Assembly (NCBI GenBank): GCA_903898725.1
Contig: CAIUGQ010000181.1
Coordinates: 1-9,149 of the forward strand
From: an uncultured Burkholderiales bacterium
GTDB taxonomy: Bacteria; Pseudomonadota; Gammaproteobacteria; Burkholderiales; Burkholderiaceae_E
Direction of reading: 5' to 3'
DNA: 9,149 nucleotides
The translations under genes were made by a program, and so were the position numbers. Shown here piece by piece: positions 1 through 6,333 of the stretch. Under the pieces are notes generated by a model. It was not told the DNA's origin. It did not search any database and saw only the letters and a program-made list of their open reading frames with translations. The stretch's first letter is position 1; each line of letters opens with the position of its first letter.

Positions 1-1
1 G

Positions 2-430
2 ACGCTGCGCCTCGTGCCCGGGGTCGCGATCGCGGCGGCGCTCGGGGCCGACGGCCGGCTTGCGGTCGGCGACGTCGCGGCCGTGCCGGCGGGACGCTAC
101 GCGCGCGCCGCGCTCGAGTCGCTGGGGGCGTGGTCGTCGGTGTCGGGGCGGCTGGCGCAGGCCGAGAACGTGCGCGTCGCGCTGACGCTGGTGGCCCGCG
201 GCGAGGCGCCGCTCGGCATCGTCTATGCGACCGATGCCCGGGCCGAGCCCCGCGTGCGGGTCGTCGACATGTTCCCCGAGGCCTCGCATCCGCCGATCGT
301 GTATCCGGTGGCGATCGTCGCGGACACGCGTTCGCGCCACGCCCAGCCCTTCGTCGACTTCCTGCGCTCGCCGGCCGCGATGGCGGTGTTCGCCGCGCAC
401 GGCTTCGTGCCACCGCCGGCGCCGCGCTGA
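2..430 (+). CDS. modA: ModA, molybdate/tungstate ABC transporter substrate-binding protein (3' part only)
   Basis: This is the C-terminal 142 residues of a periplasmic oxyanion-binding protein; the 5' end, with signal peptide and first lobe, lies left of the window. The family captures molybdate or tungstate in the periplasm and delivers it to ModB/ModC. Visible family features are the 'VPAGRYARAALESLG' stretch, 'AENVRVALTLVARGEAPLGIVYATDA' (named here in two overlapping parts, AENVRVALTLVARGEA and APLGIVYATDA), and a C-terminal 'PFVDFLRSPAAMAVFAAHGF', all typical of ModA. The frame is open from base 2 to the TGA at 428-430. An apparent GTG start at 14 is internal. modB follows 13 nt downstream, consistent with one modABC transcript. 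Molybdate versus tungstate preference cannot be read from this fragment. Family confidence is high. Confidence -1.
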   Translation, partial: TLRLVPGVAIAAALGADGRLAVGDVAAVPAGRYARAALESLGAWSSVSGRLAQAENVRVALTLVARGEAPLGIVYATDARAEPRVRVVDMFPEASHPPIVYPVAIVADTRSRHAQPFVDFLRSPAAMAVFAAHGFVPPPAPR

Positions 431-443
431 GACCGGGGCGGGC

Positions 444-1142
444 GTGTTCGAGCTGAGCCCCGACGACTGGACGGCGCTGCGCCTGAGCGTGAAGGTCGCG
501 CTCGTCGCGACCCTTGCCGCGCTGCCACTCGCGATCGCCGTCGCGACGCTGCTGGCGCGCGCGCGGTTTCCCGGCAAGACGCTGGTGGACGCGCTGGTCC
601 ACCTGCCGCTGGTGATGCCGCCGGTGGTCACCGGCTACCTGCTGCTGCTGGCGTTCGGCCGGCGCGGGCCGGTCGGCGAATGGCTGGAGTCGACCTTCGG
701 GCTGGTGCTGTCGTTCCGCTGGACCGGGGCCGCGCTCGCCTGCGCGGTGATGGGGTTCCCGCTGATGGTCCGGGCGATCCGCCTGTCCATCGAGTCGGTC
801 GACGCGCGGCTCGCCGCGGCCGCGGCCACCCTCGGCGCGCCGCCGCTGTGGTCGTACGCGACGGTGACGCTGCCGCTCGCGCTGCCCGGCGTGCTGGCCG
901 GTGCCGTGCTGTGCTTCGCCAAGGCACTGGGCGAGTTCGGCGCGACCATCACCTTCGTCTCCAGCATCCCAGGCGAGACCCGCACGCTGCCGTCGGCGAT
1001 CTATGCGGCCACCCAGACGCCGGGCGGCGACGCGAGTGCCCTGCGGCTGACGCTGGTCGCGGTCGCGGTGTCGGTCGCGGCGCTCGCGCTGTCCGAGTGG
1101 CTCGCGCGTCGGGTGCGTCGCGCGGTCGGGGGCGGGGCGTGA
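444..1142 (+). CDS. modB: ModB, molybdate/tungstate ABC transporter permease
   Basis: Inner-membrane permease of the ModABC importer, 232 residues, close to the usual ModB length of about 225-230. Hydrophobic segments lie near residues 15-38, 52-72, 90-108, 145-160 and 200-222, matching a five-to-six-helix ModB/CysT-type fold. The cytoplasmic EAA-like loop that docks on the ATPase is at residues 125-149, with 'AAAATLGAPPLW' followed by 'TLPLALPG'. The 'LGEFGATITFVSSIPGETRT' stretch at 162-181 is a hallmark of ModB. I chose GTG 444 because the frame upstream overlaps modA and encodes Arg/Pro-rich nonsense, while the ModB-like N terminus (FELSPDDWTALRLSVKVA) begins here. The ribosome-binding site is only a weak purine run (GGGGCGGG). 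The stop overlaps modC by 4 nt (GTGA), implying translational coupling. Confidence -1.
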   Translation: MFELSPDDWTALRLSVKVALVATLAALPLAIAVATLLARARFPGKTLVDALVHLPLVMPPVVTGYLLLLAFGRRGPVGEWLESTFGLVLSFRWTGAALACAVMGFPLMVRAIRLSIESVDARLAAAAATLGAPPLWSYATVTLPLALPGVLAGAVLCFAKALGEFGATITFVSSIPGETRTLPSAIYAATQTPGGDASALRLTLVAVAVSVAALALSEWLARRVRRAVGGGA

Positions 1143-2230
1143 TCGAGGTCGACGTGCGTCTGGCACGCGGCACGTTCTCGCTCGCCTGCGCGTTCCGATC
1201 GGACACCGGTGCGCTGGCGCTGTTCGGCCGCTCGGGGTCGGGCAAGTCGACGGTGCTCGGCCTGATCGCCGGCCTCCTGCGTCCCGATGCCGGCCGTGTG
1301 GTGCTCGACGGCGAGACGCTGGTCGACGTCGAGCGCGGCATCTTCGTGCCGCCGCACCGCCGGCGCGTGGGCGTCGTCTTCCAGGACGCGCTGCTGTTCC
1401 CGCACCTGAGCGTGCGAGCGAACCTCGGCTATGGCCGGCGGTTCGCGCGGGCCGGCCGCCCGGTCGACGCCGACGCGGTGATCGCGATGCTGGGCATCGG
1501 CCACCTGATGGACCGCCGGCCGGCGGGCCTGTCGGGCGGCGAGCGCCAGCGTGTCGCCATCGGCCGCGCGCTGCTCGCGGGGCCACGGCTGCTGCTGCTC
1601 GACGAGCCGCTGTCGGCGCTCGACTTCGAGCGGCGGCGCGAGATCATGCCGTACGTCGAGCGGCTGCGCGACGTGCTCGACTGGCCGCTGGTCTACGTGT
1701 CGCACGCGGTCGACGAGGTCGCGCGCATCGCCCGCGAGGTGGTCGTGCTCGAGGGCGGCTCGGTGGTCGCCCGGGGTGCGCCCGGCGAGGTGCTCGCGCC
1801 CGGCGGGGCGGCAGCCGGGTTCGGCGCCGTCTCGGTGATCGAGGCGCGGGTCGCCGGCTACGACGCGCAGTACGGGCTGACGGCGCTGTCCCATCCGGCC
1901 GGGCCGATCAGCGTGCCCGGCAACGTGGGCCCCGCGGGCGAGGTCTACCGCGTGCTGGTCCGCGCCACCGATGTCGCGCTCGCCGTGCAGCGTCCGCGCG
2001 ACGTGAGCTTCAGGACCGTGCTGGTCGGGACCATCCGCGCGATCGCGGTCGAGGATGGGCCGACGGCACGGGTCGACATCGCGCTGCGCGGCGAGGGCCG
2101 GCTGGTCGCGCTGGTCACGCGCAAGGCGATCGACGAACTGGGGCTCGATGCCGGCGACGAGGTGTTCGCGATGCTCAAGGCCACCGCACTGGACGAACGC
2201 GCGACGGCCTACGCACCGCGCGTGCGCTGA
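1139..2230 (+). CDS. modC: ModC, molybdate/tungstate ABC transporter ATP-binding protein
   Basis: ATPase subunit of the importer, 363 residues, normal for ModC. In order: Walker A GRSGSGKST at 30-38, Q-loop Gln82 in 'VVFQDALLFPHL', ABC signature LSGGERQRVA at 131-140, Walker B LLLLDEP at 151-157, D-loop 'SALD', and switch His189 in 'YVSHAVDEV'. After the nucleotide-binding domain, residues about 285-355 form a TOBE/Mop-type domain ('VLVGTIRAIAVEDG', 'ARVDIALRGEGRLVALVT') that in ModC binds oxyanion and can inhibit transport when the cell is replete. The GTG start at 1139 overlaps the modB stop in a GTGA junction; longer upstream reading in this frame lies inside modB and is not ABC-like. The gene ends 4 bp from the convergent modE-like stop, leaving no room for a dedicated terminator between them. 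Confidence -1.
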   Translation: MIEVDVRLARGTFSLACAFRSDTGALALFGRSGSGKSTVLGLIAGLLRPDAGRVVLDGETLVDVERGIFVPPHRRRVGVVFQDALLFPHLSVRANLGYGRRFARAGRPVDADAVIAMLGIGHLMDRRPAGLSGGERQRVAIGRALLAGPRLLLLDEPLSALDFERRREIMPYVERLRDVLDWPLVYVSHAVDEVARIAREVVVLEGGSVVARGAPGEVLAPGGAAAGFGAVSVIEARVAGYDAQYGLTALSHPAGPISVPGNVGPAGEVYRVLVRATDVALAVQRPRDVSFRTVLVGTIRAIAVEDGPTARVDIALRGEGRLVALVTRKAIDELGLDAGDEVFAMLKATALDERATAYAPRVR

Positions 2231-2234
2231 TCGG

Positions 2235-2600
2235 TCAGCCGTCGGCCGACGGGGTCATGCGCGCTCGCAGCGACGCGAAGTGACGCTCGATCGAGGCCTG
2301 GGTCTCGGCCTCCATGGTCCGGTACGCGGCGACCAGGCTGAGTCCGAGCCCGCTCAGCTCGGCGCCGCCCCCGTTGGCACCGCCCGGGCTCGCGCGAACC
2401 ACCGGCTCGTCGAACATGTGGTTGAGCGAGTCGATCAGCAGCCATGCCCGGCGGTACGACATGTTCATCTCCCGTCCGGCCGCGGCGATCGAGCCGCTGC
2501 GGGCCACCGCCTCGAGCAGCGCGATCTTGCCCGGACCGAGTCGGGCGTCGTCGGCGAAGCGCAGCCGGACGCTGACCGCAGCGGTGTGCTTGGTGCGCAT
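2235..2600 (-). CDS. Single-domain ModE-like transcriptional regulator
   Basis: A 121-residue winged helix-turn-helix protein like the N-terminal half of ModE. The HTH covers about residues 22-60: 'LGPGKIALLEAVARSGSIAA' then 'SYRRAWLLIDSLN'. The wing 'EPVVRASPGGANGGGAELSG' (65-84) matches ModE's Gly-rich 'GGKGGGGA' wing, and a helix that could dimerise follows (86-115). ModE of E. coli continues with two molybdate-binding TOBE/Mop domains; these are absent, and the stop at 2235 is clean, so the protein ends where the DNA-binding domain ends. It must sense metal through a partner, bind ligand differently, or act constitutively. Likely targets are modABC and/or the aor operon. It lies 79 bp downstream of, and in the same direction as, the second regulator, and has its own candidate promoter. 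The ATG at 2600 has no recognisable Shine-Dalgarno sequence; the predicted transcription start falls almost on it, so the mRNA could be leaderless. Family confidence is good; exact role is inferred. Confidence -1.
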   Translation of the reverse strand: MRTKHTAAVSVRLRFADDARLGPGKIALLEAVARSGSIAAAGREMNMSYRRAWLLIDSLNHMFDEPVVRASPGGANGGGAELSGLGLSLVAAYRTMEAETQASIERHFASLRARMTPSADG

Positions 2601-2617
2601 TCCGAAATGATAGACCG
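2599..2617 (-). promoter_or_regulatory. Candidate promoter -10 and shared motif at the modE-like start
   Basis: Read in the gene's direction the site is CGGTCTATCATTTCGGAAT, directly abutting and overlapping the ATG. It contains TATCAT (2612 down to 2607), five of six matches to the sigma-70 -10 hexamer. No convincing -35 lies 16-18 bp upstream, as expected for an activator-dependent or extended-type promoter. The 19-mer matches 14/19 positions of the site upstream of aorA (3870-3888) in the same sense orientation, so it may be a shared operator or shared core promoter. This assignment rests on inspection only. Confidence -1.
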
Positions 2618-2679
2618 GCGCTCGTGCTCCCCGGCGGGCGGCGGCCTGCTTTCGTGTGCGCGTCGGTCCTTCGGCCCCG

Positions 2680-3807
2680 TCAGCCCTGCGTGTCCGCGTA
2701 CCAGGGCAGCGTGCGACGCAGCGATCGCACCCGGCCGGCGTCGTGCGTGTCGTAGCCGGGCAGCGTCGCCACGGCCTCGCGCCACGCGCTCGAGGCGAGC
2801 ACCGAGATCACGCTGCGCGCCGCCGGTCCGTCGAGTGTCGCCCGGTCGCAGACCAGGAAGTAGTCCTCGACGACGAGCGGCACGAAGTCCACGCCCATCT
2901 CGACCGCGGCGGCCTGGATTCCGAAACCGACATCGGCCTGGCCCGACGCCACCGCCGCGGCGACCGCGAGGTGGGTGGTCTCGATCCGGTCGTAGCCGGG
3001 CACCGAGACCAGGTCGACGTCGCCCGCCCGCAGCAGTTCGTCGAGCAGCGCGCGCGTGCCGGTGCCGAGCGCCCGGTTCACGAAGCGCAGCCGACGCAGC
3101 TGGCCGATCGAGTGCACCCGCCTCGGGTTGCCTGCCGGCACCATCAGTCCCTGGGTCCGCCGCCCGACCTGGATCAGCTTCTCGCGTCCGAGCCGCAGTC
3201 GGGGCGCGAACGCCCGATGCAGCGCCGAGCCGCGCCTCGCGAGCTCGGGGCGCGAGCAGGGCAGGTGGATGCCGGCGAACAGGCAGCGCTGCGCGCGGAG
3301 TGCCGCGAGCGCCTCGAGGCTGCCCGCGAACCGGAGGTCGAAGAGCACGCCGTCGGCCGCCTCGCACAGCGCCCGCAGCTTCGGCAGCGCGAGATCGTGG
3401 CTGGCGACGCAGGTGGCGATGGGGGCCGCATCGTCGAAGGCGACCGTCAGCTCCCGGCCGATCTCGGCGGCGAGGTTCTCGATCTGCGGGGCGAGGCGGG
3501 CCCGGATCCGAGTCTCGGCCCACAGCAGCTTCTCCGCGAAGGCCGAGAGCCGGGCCGCCCGGCCCTTGTCCCACAGGATCAGGGACCGACCGTGGCGTGA
3601 CTCCTGGTCCTTCAGGTAGCCCCACAGGTGCCGGTAGGACCAGCCCAGGCGCCGGGCGGCGCCCGCGATCGAACCTTCCTGGCGGACCGCGCCCAGCACC
3701 TCGAAGAACGGGTTGCGCAGCTGCGGTTCGCCGGCGGCGGCGAGTTCGTATCCGAGCGTGATGGAGACGATGTCGGACATGGGGCGCGGGAAGGCAGGTC
3801 GCGCCAT
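2680..3807 (-). CDS. ModE-type HTH regulator fused to a PBP-like molybdate/tungstate-sensing domain
   Basis: A 375-residue one-component regulator. Residues about 32-85 are a winged HTH related to ModE ('EGSIAGAARRLGWSYRHLWG'). Residues about 118-370 are a periplasmic-binding-protein-like domain (COG1910/PF12727 type), recognisable by 'ATCVASHDLALPKL' (131-144), 'LMVPAGNPRRV' (221-231), 'RFVNRALGTGTRALLDELL' (241-259), and 'HLAVAAAVASGQADVGFGIQ' (279-298). There is no signal peptide, so the solute-binding fold acts in the cytoplasm as a sensor. Relatives are found near molybdenum/tungsten transport and enzyme genes, and the position divergent from aorA suggests it controls this operon, perhaps by tungstate or molybdate. 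The start is uncertain: ATG 3807 gives MARPAFPRPM, ATG 3780 gives MSDIVSITLGYELA; neither has a strong ribosome-binding site, and the second may be preferred because the family usually begins close to the HTH. The ligand is inferred, not shown. Confidence -1.
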   Translation of the reverse strand: MARPAFPRPMSDIVSITLGYELAAAGEPQLRNPFFEVLGAVRQEGSIAGAARRLGWSYRHLWGYLKDQESRHGRSLILWDKGRAARLSAFAEKLLWAETRIRARLAPQIENLAAEIGRELTVAFDDAAPIATCVASHDLALPKLRALCEAADGVLFDLRFAGSLEALAALRAQRCLFAGIHLPCSRPELARRGSALHRAFAPRLRLGREKLIQVGRRTQGLMVPAGNPRRVHSIGQLRRLRFVNRALGTGTRALLDELLRAGDVDLVSVPGYDRIETTHLAVAAAVASGQADVGFGIQAAAVEMGVDFVPLVVEDYFLVCDRATLDGPAARSVISVLASSAWREAVATLPGYDTHDAGRVRSLRRTLPWYADTQG

Positions 3808-3869
3808 TGTCTCAGCATCGGATCCCGGGCCGGCCGGACGGCCCCGCGGCTATGCACCTGCTCGCGTGT

Positions 3870-3892
3870 CGGGTTATGCTTTCGGGATCATA
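3870..3892. promoter_or_regulatory. Candidate overlapping divergent promoters / operator for aorA and the PBP-type regulator
   Basis: The plus strand carries TATGCT (3875-3880), a 4/6 -10 match placing an aorA start near 3887 and a leader of about 55 nt. The minus strand carries TATGAT (3892 down to 3887), a 5/6 -10 match for the regulator, with a start near 3880. The two face each other, so polymerase could not occupy both at once. The region has an imperfect dyad (TATG at 3875-3878 against CATA at 3889-3892), and a further TATG occurs at 3851-3854. The 19-mer CGGGTTATGCTTTCGGGAT (3870-3888) resembles the site at the modE-like start. No good -35 is visible on either strand. It is the most likely place for a regulator to bind in this intergenic region, but unproven. 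Confidence -1.
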
Positions 3893-3907
3893 GGTTGACC
3901 CGCAGTA

Positions 3908-3932
3908 CGCGAAGACCTCGCGCCCCCTTTTT
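3908..3932 (+). promoter_or_regulatory. aorA leader hairpin followed by C5T5 tract
   Basis: CGCGA (3908-3912) pairs perfectly with TCGCG (3918-3922) around a 5-nt loop AGACC. It is followed by five C and five T (3923-3932) and then at once by the aorA Shine-Dalgarno GGAGGAG (3933-3939). The hairpin plus T tract resembles a weak attenuator, but the stem is only 5 bp and the C run separates it from the T tract, so termination would be inefficient. The pyrimidine tract could instead serve as a ribosomal protein S1 or initiation-enhancing site. Function is unproven. Confidence -1.
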
Positions 3933-3941
3933 GGAGGAGAC

Positions 3942-4418
3942 ATGCAGAAATCCCTGCACATCAACCCGGACAAGTGCACCGGGTGCCTGCAGTGTGAAAT
4001 GGCCTGTAGTTTCGAGAACTACGGCACGTTCAACACCGCCAAATCGCGCATCAAGGTCTTCGACTTCCACCACACCGGCCGCAAGGTGCCGTACACCTGC
4101 ACGCAGTGCGACGAGGCCTGGTGCCTGCACGCCTGCCCGGTCGAGGCCATCAAGATCGACGCCACCACCGGCGCGAAGGTCGTGCTCGAGGACGTGTGCG
4201 TCGGCTGCAAGGTCTGCACGATCGCCTGCCCGTTCGGCACGGTGAACTACGTCGCGGACACCGGCAAGGTCCAGAAATGCGACCTGTGCGGCGGCGAGCC
4301 GGCCTGTGCCGACGCCTGCCCGACCGGCGCGATCACCTACATCGATGCCAACTGGACCGGTCTCGACCGGATGAAGCAATGGGCCGACAAGCTGGGCAAC
4401 CAGCCGTCGGCGGTCTGA
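3942..4418 (+). CDS. aorA: AorA, four-cluster [4Fe-4S] ferredoxin-like subunit of tungsten aldehyde oxidoreductase
   Basis: Cytoplasmic electron-transfer subunit, 158 residues. Sixteen cysteines form four cluster-binding groups: C12/15/18/22, C53/56/61/65, C86/89/92/96 and C113/116/122/126, the order seen in the DmsB/HycB-type polyferredoxin family, where the groups bind clusters crosswise. No signal or Tat motif is present. A helix-prone tail rich in Trp, Met and charged residues (138-152) follows the last cluster group. The ATG has a strong Shine-Dalgarno (GGAGGAG, 3933-3939). aorB follows after 10 nt with its own AGGAA site. In the Aromatoleum aromaticum enzyme the homologous AorA carries electrons between AorB and AorC and has been reported to polymerise into a filament bearing several AorB copies. 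By homology this protein should wire AorB to AorC; polymerisation is inference here. Confidence -1.
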   Translation: MQKSLHINPDKCTGCLQCEMACSFENYGTFNTAKSRIKVFDFHHTGRKVPYTCTQCDEAWCLHACPVEAIKIDATTGAKVVLEDVCVGCKVCTIACPFGTVNYVADTGKVQKCDLCGGEPACADACPTGAITYIDANWTGLDRMKQWADKLGNQPSAV

Positions 4419-4428
4419 GGAAACGACC

Positions 4429-6276
4429 ATGGCGTGGGCAGGCAAGATCCTCCGAGTGAACCTGACGGCCGGGACGTGCGCGTCCGAGCCGCTGAACATG
4501 ACCTGGGCGCGGCAGTACCTCGGCCAGCGCGGCCTCGCGACGAAGTACTTCGTCGAGGAGGTCGACGCCAAGGTCGACCCGCTGTCGGCGGACAACAAGA
4601 TCATCTGGGCGACCGGTCCCCTCACCGGCACGATGGCGTCCACCGGCGGGCGCTACTCGGTCATCACCAAGGGCCCGCTCACCGGTGCCATCGCCTGCTC
4701 GAACTCGGGCGGCTACTGGGGTGCCGAGCTGAAGATGGCCGGCTGGGACATGGTCATCGTCGAAGGCAAGTCGGCCAAGCCGGTCTACCTGTCGATCTCC
4801 GACGACAAGGCCGAACTGATCGACGCGGCCCACCTGTGGGGCAAGACCGTCTGGCAGACCGAGGCGATCCTCAAGAAGGCGCTGCAGGATCCGCTGGCCC
4901 GCGTGTCCTCGATCGGCCGTGCCGGCGAGAACCAGGTGCTCTACGCCGCCATCGTCAATGACCTGCACCGTGCGGCCGGCCGCTCGGGCGTGGGCGCGGT
5001 CGCGGGCAGCAAGCTGCTCAAGGCGATCGTCGTGCGCGGCACGAAGGGCGTCGGCAACATCAAGGACCCGAAGGCCTTCATGAAGGTCACGGCCGAGAAG
5101 AAGAAGATCCTGCACGACCACCCGGTGACGGGGCAGGGGCTGCCCACCTACGGCACCCAGGTCCTGATGAACGTCATCAACGAGACCGGTTCGCTGCCGA
5201 CCCGCAACCACCGCGACTCGCAGTTCGAAGGCGCGAGCCGCATCGGCGCCGAGGCGATGGCCGAGAAGCGGCCCACCGACGGCAAGTCGCAGCTGGTGAC
5301 GAACCAGGCCTGCTTCGGCTGCACGATCGCCTGCGGCCGGATCTCCAAGATCGACGAGACCCACTTCTCGGTGGTCAACAAGCCCGAGTACTGGGGTGCC
5401 TCCGGCGGTCTCGAGTACGAGGCGGCCTGGGCGCTCGGCGCGGCCCCCGGCATCTCGGACCTCGAGGCCCTGCAGTACGCCAACCTGCTGTGCAACGAGG
5501 ACGGGATGGATCCGATCTCGTTCGGCGCGACGGTCGGTGCGGTGTTCGAGCTCTACGAGATGGGCGTGCTCAGCAAGGAGCAGGTCGGCATCGAGGCACC
5601 GTTCGGCTCGGCCGAGGCGCTGTGCAAGCTCGCCGAGATGACCGTCAAGGGCGAGGGCTTCGGCGTCGAGATCGCCCAGGGCAGCAAGCGGCTGACCGCG
5701 AAGTACGGCCACCCGGACCTGTCGATGTCGGTCAAGGGCCAGGAGTTCCCGGCCTACGACGCGCGCGGCATCCAGGGCATGGGCCTGACCTACGCGACCT
5801 CGAACCGCGGTGCCTGCCACCTGCGTTCGTACACCGTCGCCTCCGAGGTGCTGGGCATCCCGGTCAAGACCGATCCGCTGGTCACCGAGGGCAAGCCCGA
5901 GCTGGTCAAGGCCTTCCAGGACGCGACCGCCGCGTTCGACTCGGCCGGCATCTGCGTGTTCACCACCTTCGCGTGGACGACCGCCGACCTCGCGCCCCAG
6001 GTGGCCGCCGCCTGCGGCGAGGAGTTCACCCTCGAGAACCTCACCGAGATCGGCGAGCGGATCTGGAACATGGAGCGGGACTTCAACAACCGCGCCGGCT
6101 TCACCCGCAAGGACGACGACCTGCCGAAGCGCCTGAAGACCGAGCCGGCCAAGACCGGTCCGGCCAAGGGCCTGGTCTCGGGCATCGACAAGATGATTCC
6201 CGAGTACTACGCGATCCGCGGCTGGGACGAGGAAGGCCGGCTCAAGCCGGAGACCCGCGCCCGCCTGGGCCTGTAA
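4429..6276 (+). CDS. aorB: AorB, tungsten-cofactor catalytic subunit of aldehyde oxidoreductase
   Basis: Catalytic subunit oxidising aldehydes to carboxylic acids at a tungsten-bis-metallopterin site, 615 residues, normal for the AOR family (about 600-620). The N-terminal domain has the family signature 'GRYSVITKGPLTG' (74-86) and 'SNSGGYWGAELKMAGWD' (91-107), part of the cofactor pocket. The single [4Fe-4S] cluster should be bound by Cys295, Cys298 and Cys302 (ACFGCTIACGR) and by Cys509 in a D-x-x-G-x-C motif (DSAGIC, 504-509). 'CNEDGMD' (355-361) is the first, paired pterin-contact motif. Likely active-site residues are Glu329 in 'GGLEYEA' and His464 in 'NRGACHLR', equivalents by position of Glu313 and His448 in the Pyrococcus furiosus enzyme. 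No export signal. ATG 4429 follows GAGGAA (4417-4422). Tungsten rather than molybdenum is inferred from the family. Intact, with no frameshift. The aldehyde substrate cannot be told from sequence. Confidence -1.
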   Translation: MAWAGKILRVNLTAGTCASEPLNMTWARQYLGQRGLATKYFVEEVDAKVDPLSADNKIIWATGPLTGTMASTGGRYSVITKGPLTGAIACSNSGGYWGAELKMAGWDMVIVEGKSAKPVYLSISDDKAELIDAAHLWGKTVWQTEAILKKALQDPLARVSSIGRAGENQVLYAAIVNDLHRAAGRSGVGAVAGSKLLKAIVVRGTKGVGNIKDPKAFMKVTAEKKKILHDHPVTGQGLPTYGTQVLMNVINETGSLPTRNHRDSQFEGASRIGAEAMAEKRPTDGKSQLVTNQACFGCTIACGRISKIDETHFSVVNKPEYWGASGGLEYEAAWALGAAPGISDLEALQYANLLCNEDGMDPISFGATVGAVFELYEMGVLSKEQVGIEAPFGSAEALCKLAEMTVKGEGFGVEIAQGSKRLTAKYGHPDLSMSVKGQEFPAYDARGIQGMGLTYATSNRGACHLRSYTVASEVLGIPVKTDPLVTEGKPELVKAFQDATAAFDSAGICVFTTFAWTTADLAPQVAAACGEEFTLENLTEIGERIWNMERDFNNRAGFTRKDDDLPKRLKTEPAKTGPAKGLVSGIDKMIPEYYAIRGWDEEGRLKPETRARLGL

Positions 6277-6281
6277 GCGCA

Positions 6282-6311
6282 CCGGACGCGCCCGTCGCGT
6301 TCCGCGTCCGG
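6282..6311 (+). repeat. Inverted repeat downstream of aorB (first of two overlapping hairpins)
   Basis: CCGGACGCG (6282-6290) and CGCGTCCGG (6303-6311) are perfect 9-bp inverted arms around a 12-nt loop, starting 5 nt after the aorB stop. The right arm shares its last four bases (6308-6311) with the left arm of the next hairpin, so the two full-length stems cannot form together. There is no T tract, so it is more likely an RNA-stability or processing element, or a Rho-linked pause site, than an intrinsic terminator. Confidence -1.
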
Positions 6312-6333
6312 GGCGGCCTGTCGGCCGCCCCGG
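6308..6333 (+). repeat. Strong hairpin between aorB and aorC
   Basis: CCGGGGCGGCC (6308-6318) pairs perfectly with GGCCGCCCCGG (6323-6333) around the tetraloop TGTC. It is an 11-bp, almost all G/C stem. The following TCGTTTC is only weakly T-rich, so termination would be partial at most. It sits 24 nt before the aorC ATG and just upstream of aorC's purine-rich ACGAGGA. It would block 3'-exonuclease decay of the upstream aorAB message and could reduce transcription into aorC. Confidence -1.

Noticed and set aside
14..430. GTG at 14 as the start of a short complete ModA-like gene
   Set aside because: The frame is open to base 2 and the encoded part is only the second half of ModA; this is the tail of a gene cut by the window edge.
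2231..2234. Bidirectional terminator between modC and the modE-like gene, and likewise at 8260-8263
   Set aside because: The convergent stops are 4 nt apart in both cases, and no hairpin with T tract spans either junction.
2601..2679. Extra small gene or intrinsic terminator between the two regulators
   Set aside because: Only a 4-bp stem (GGTC/GGCC around 2665-2676) and no T tract; no start codon with ribosome-binding site in a meaningful frame.
2055..3761. Long plus-strand frames opposite the two regulators (also 2656-3600)
   Set aside because: Antisense shadows of genes with strong family motifs; no domain-like content.
3808..3941. Molybdenum-cofactor riboswitch in the aorA leader
   Set aside because: The predicted leader is about 55 nt, too short for the Moco riboswitch, and no matching multi-stem architecture is visible.
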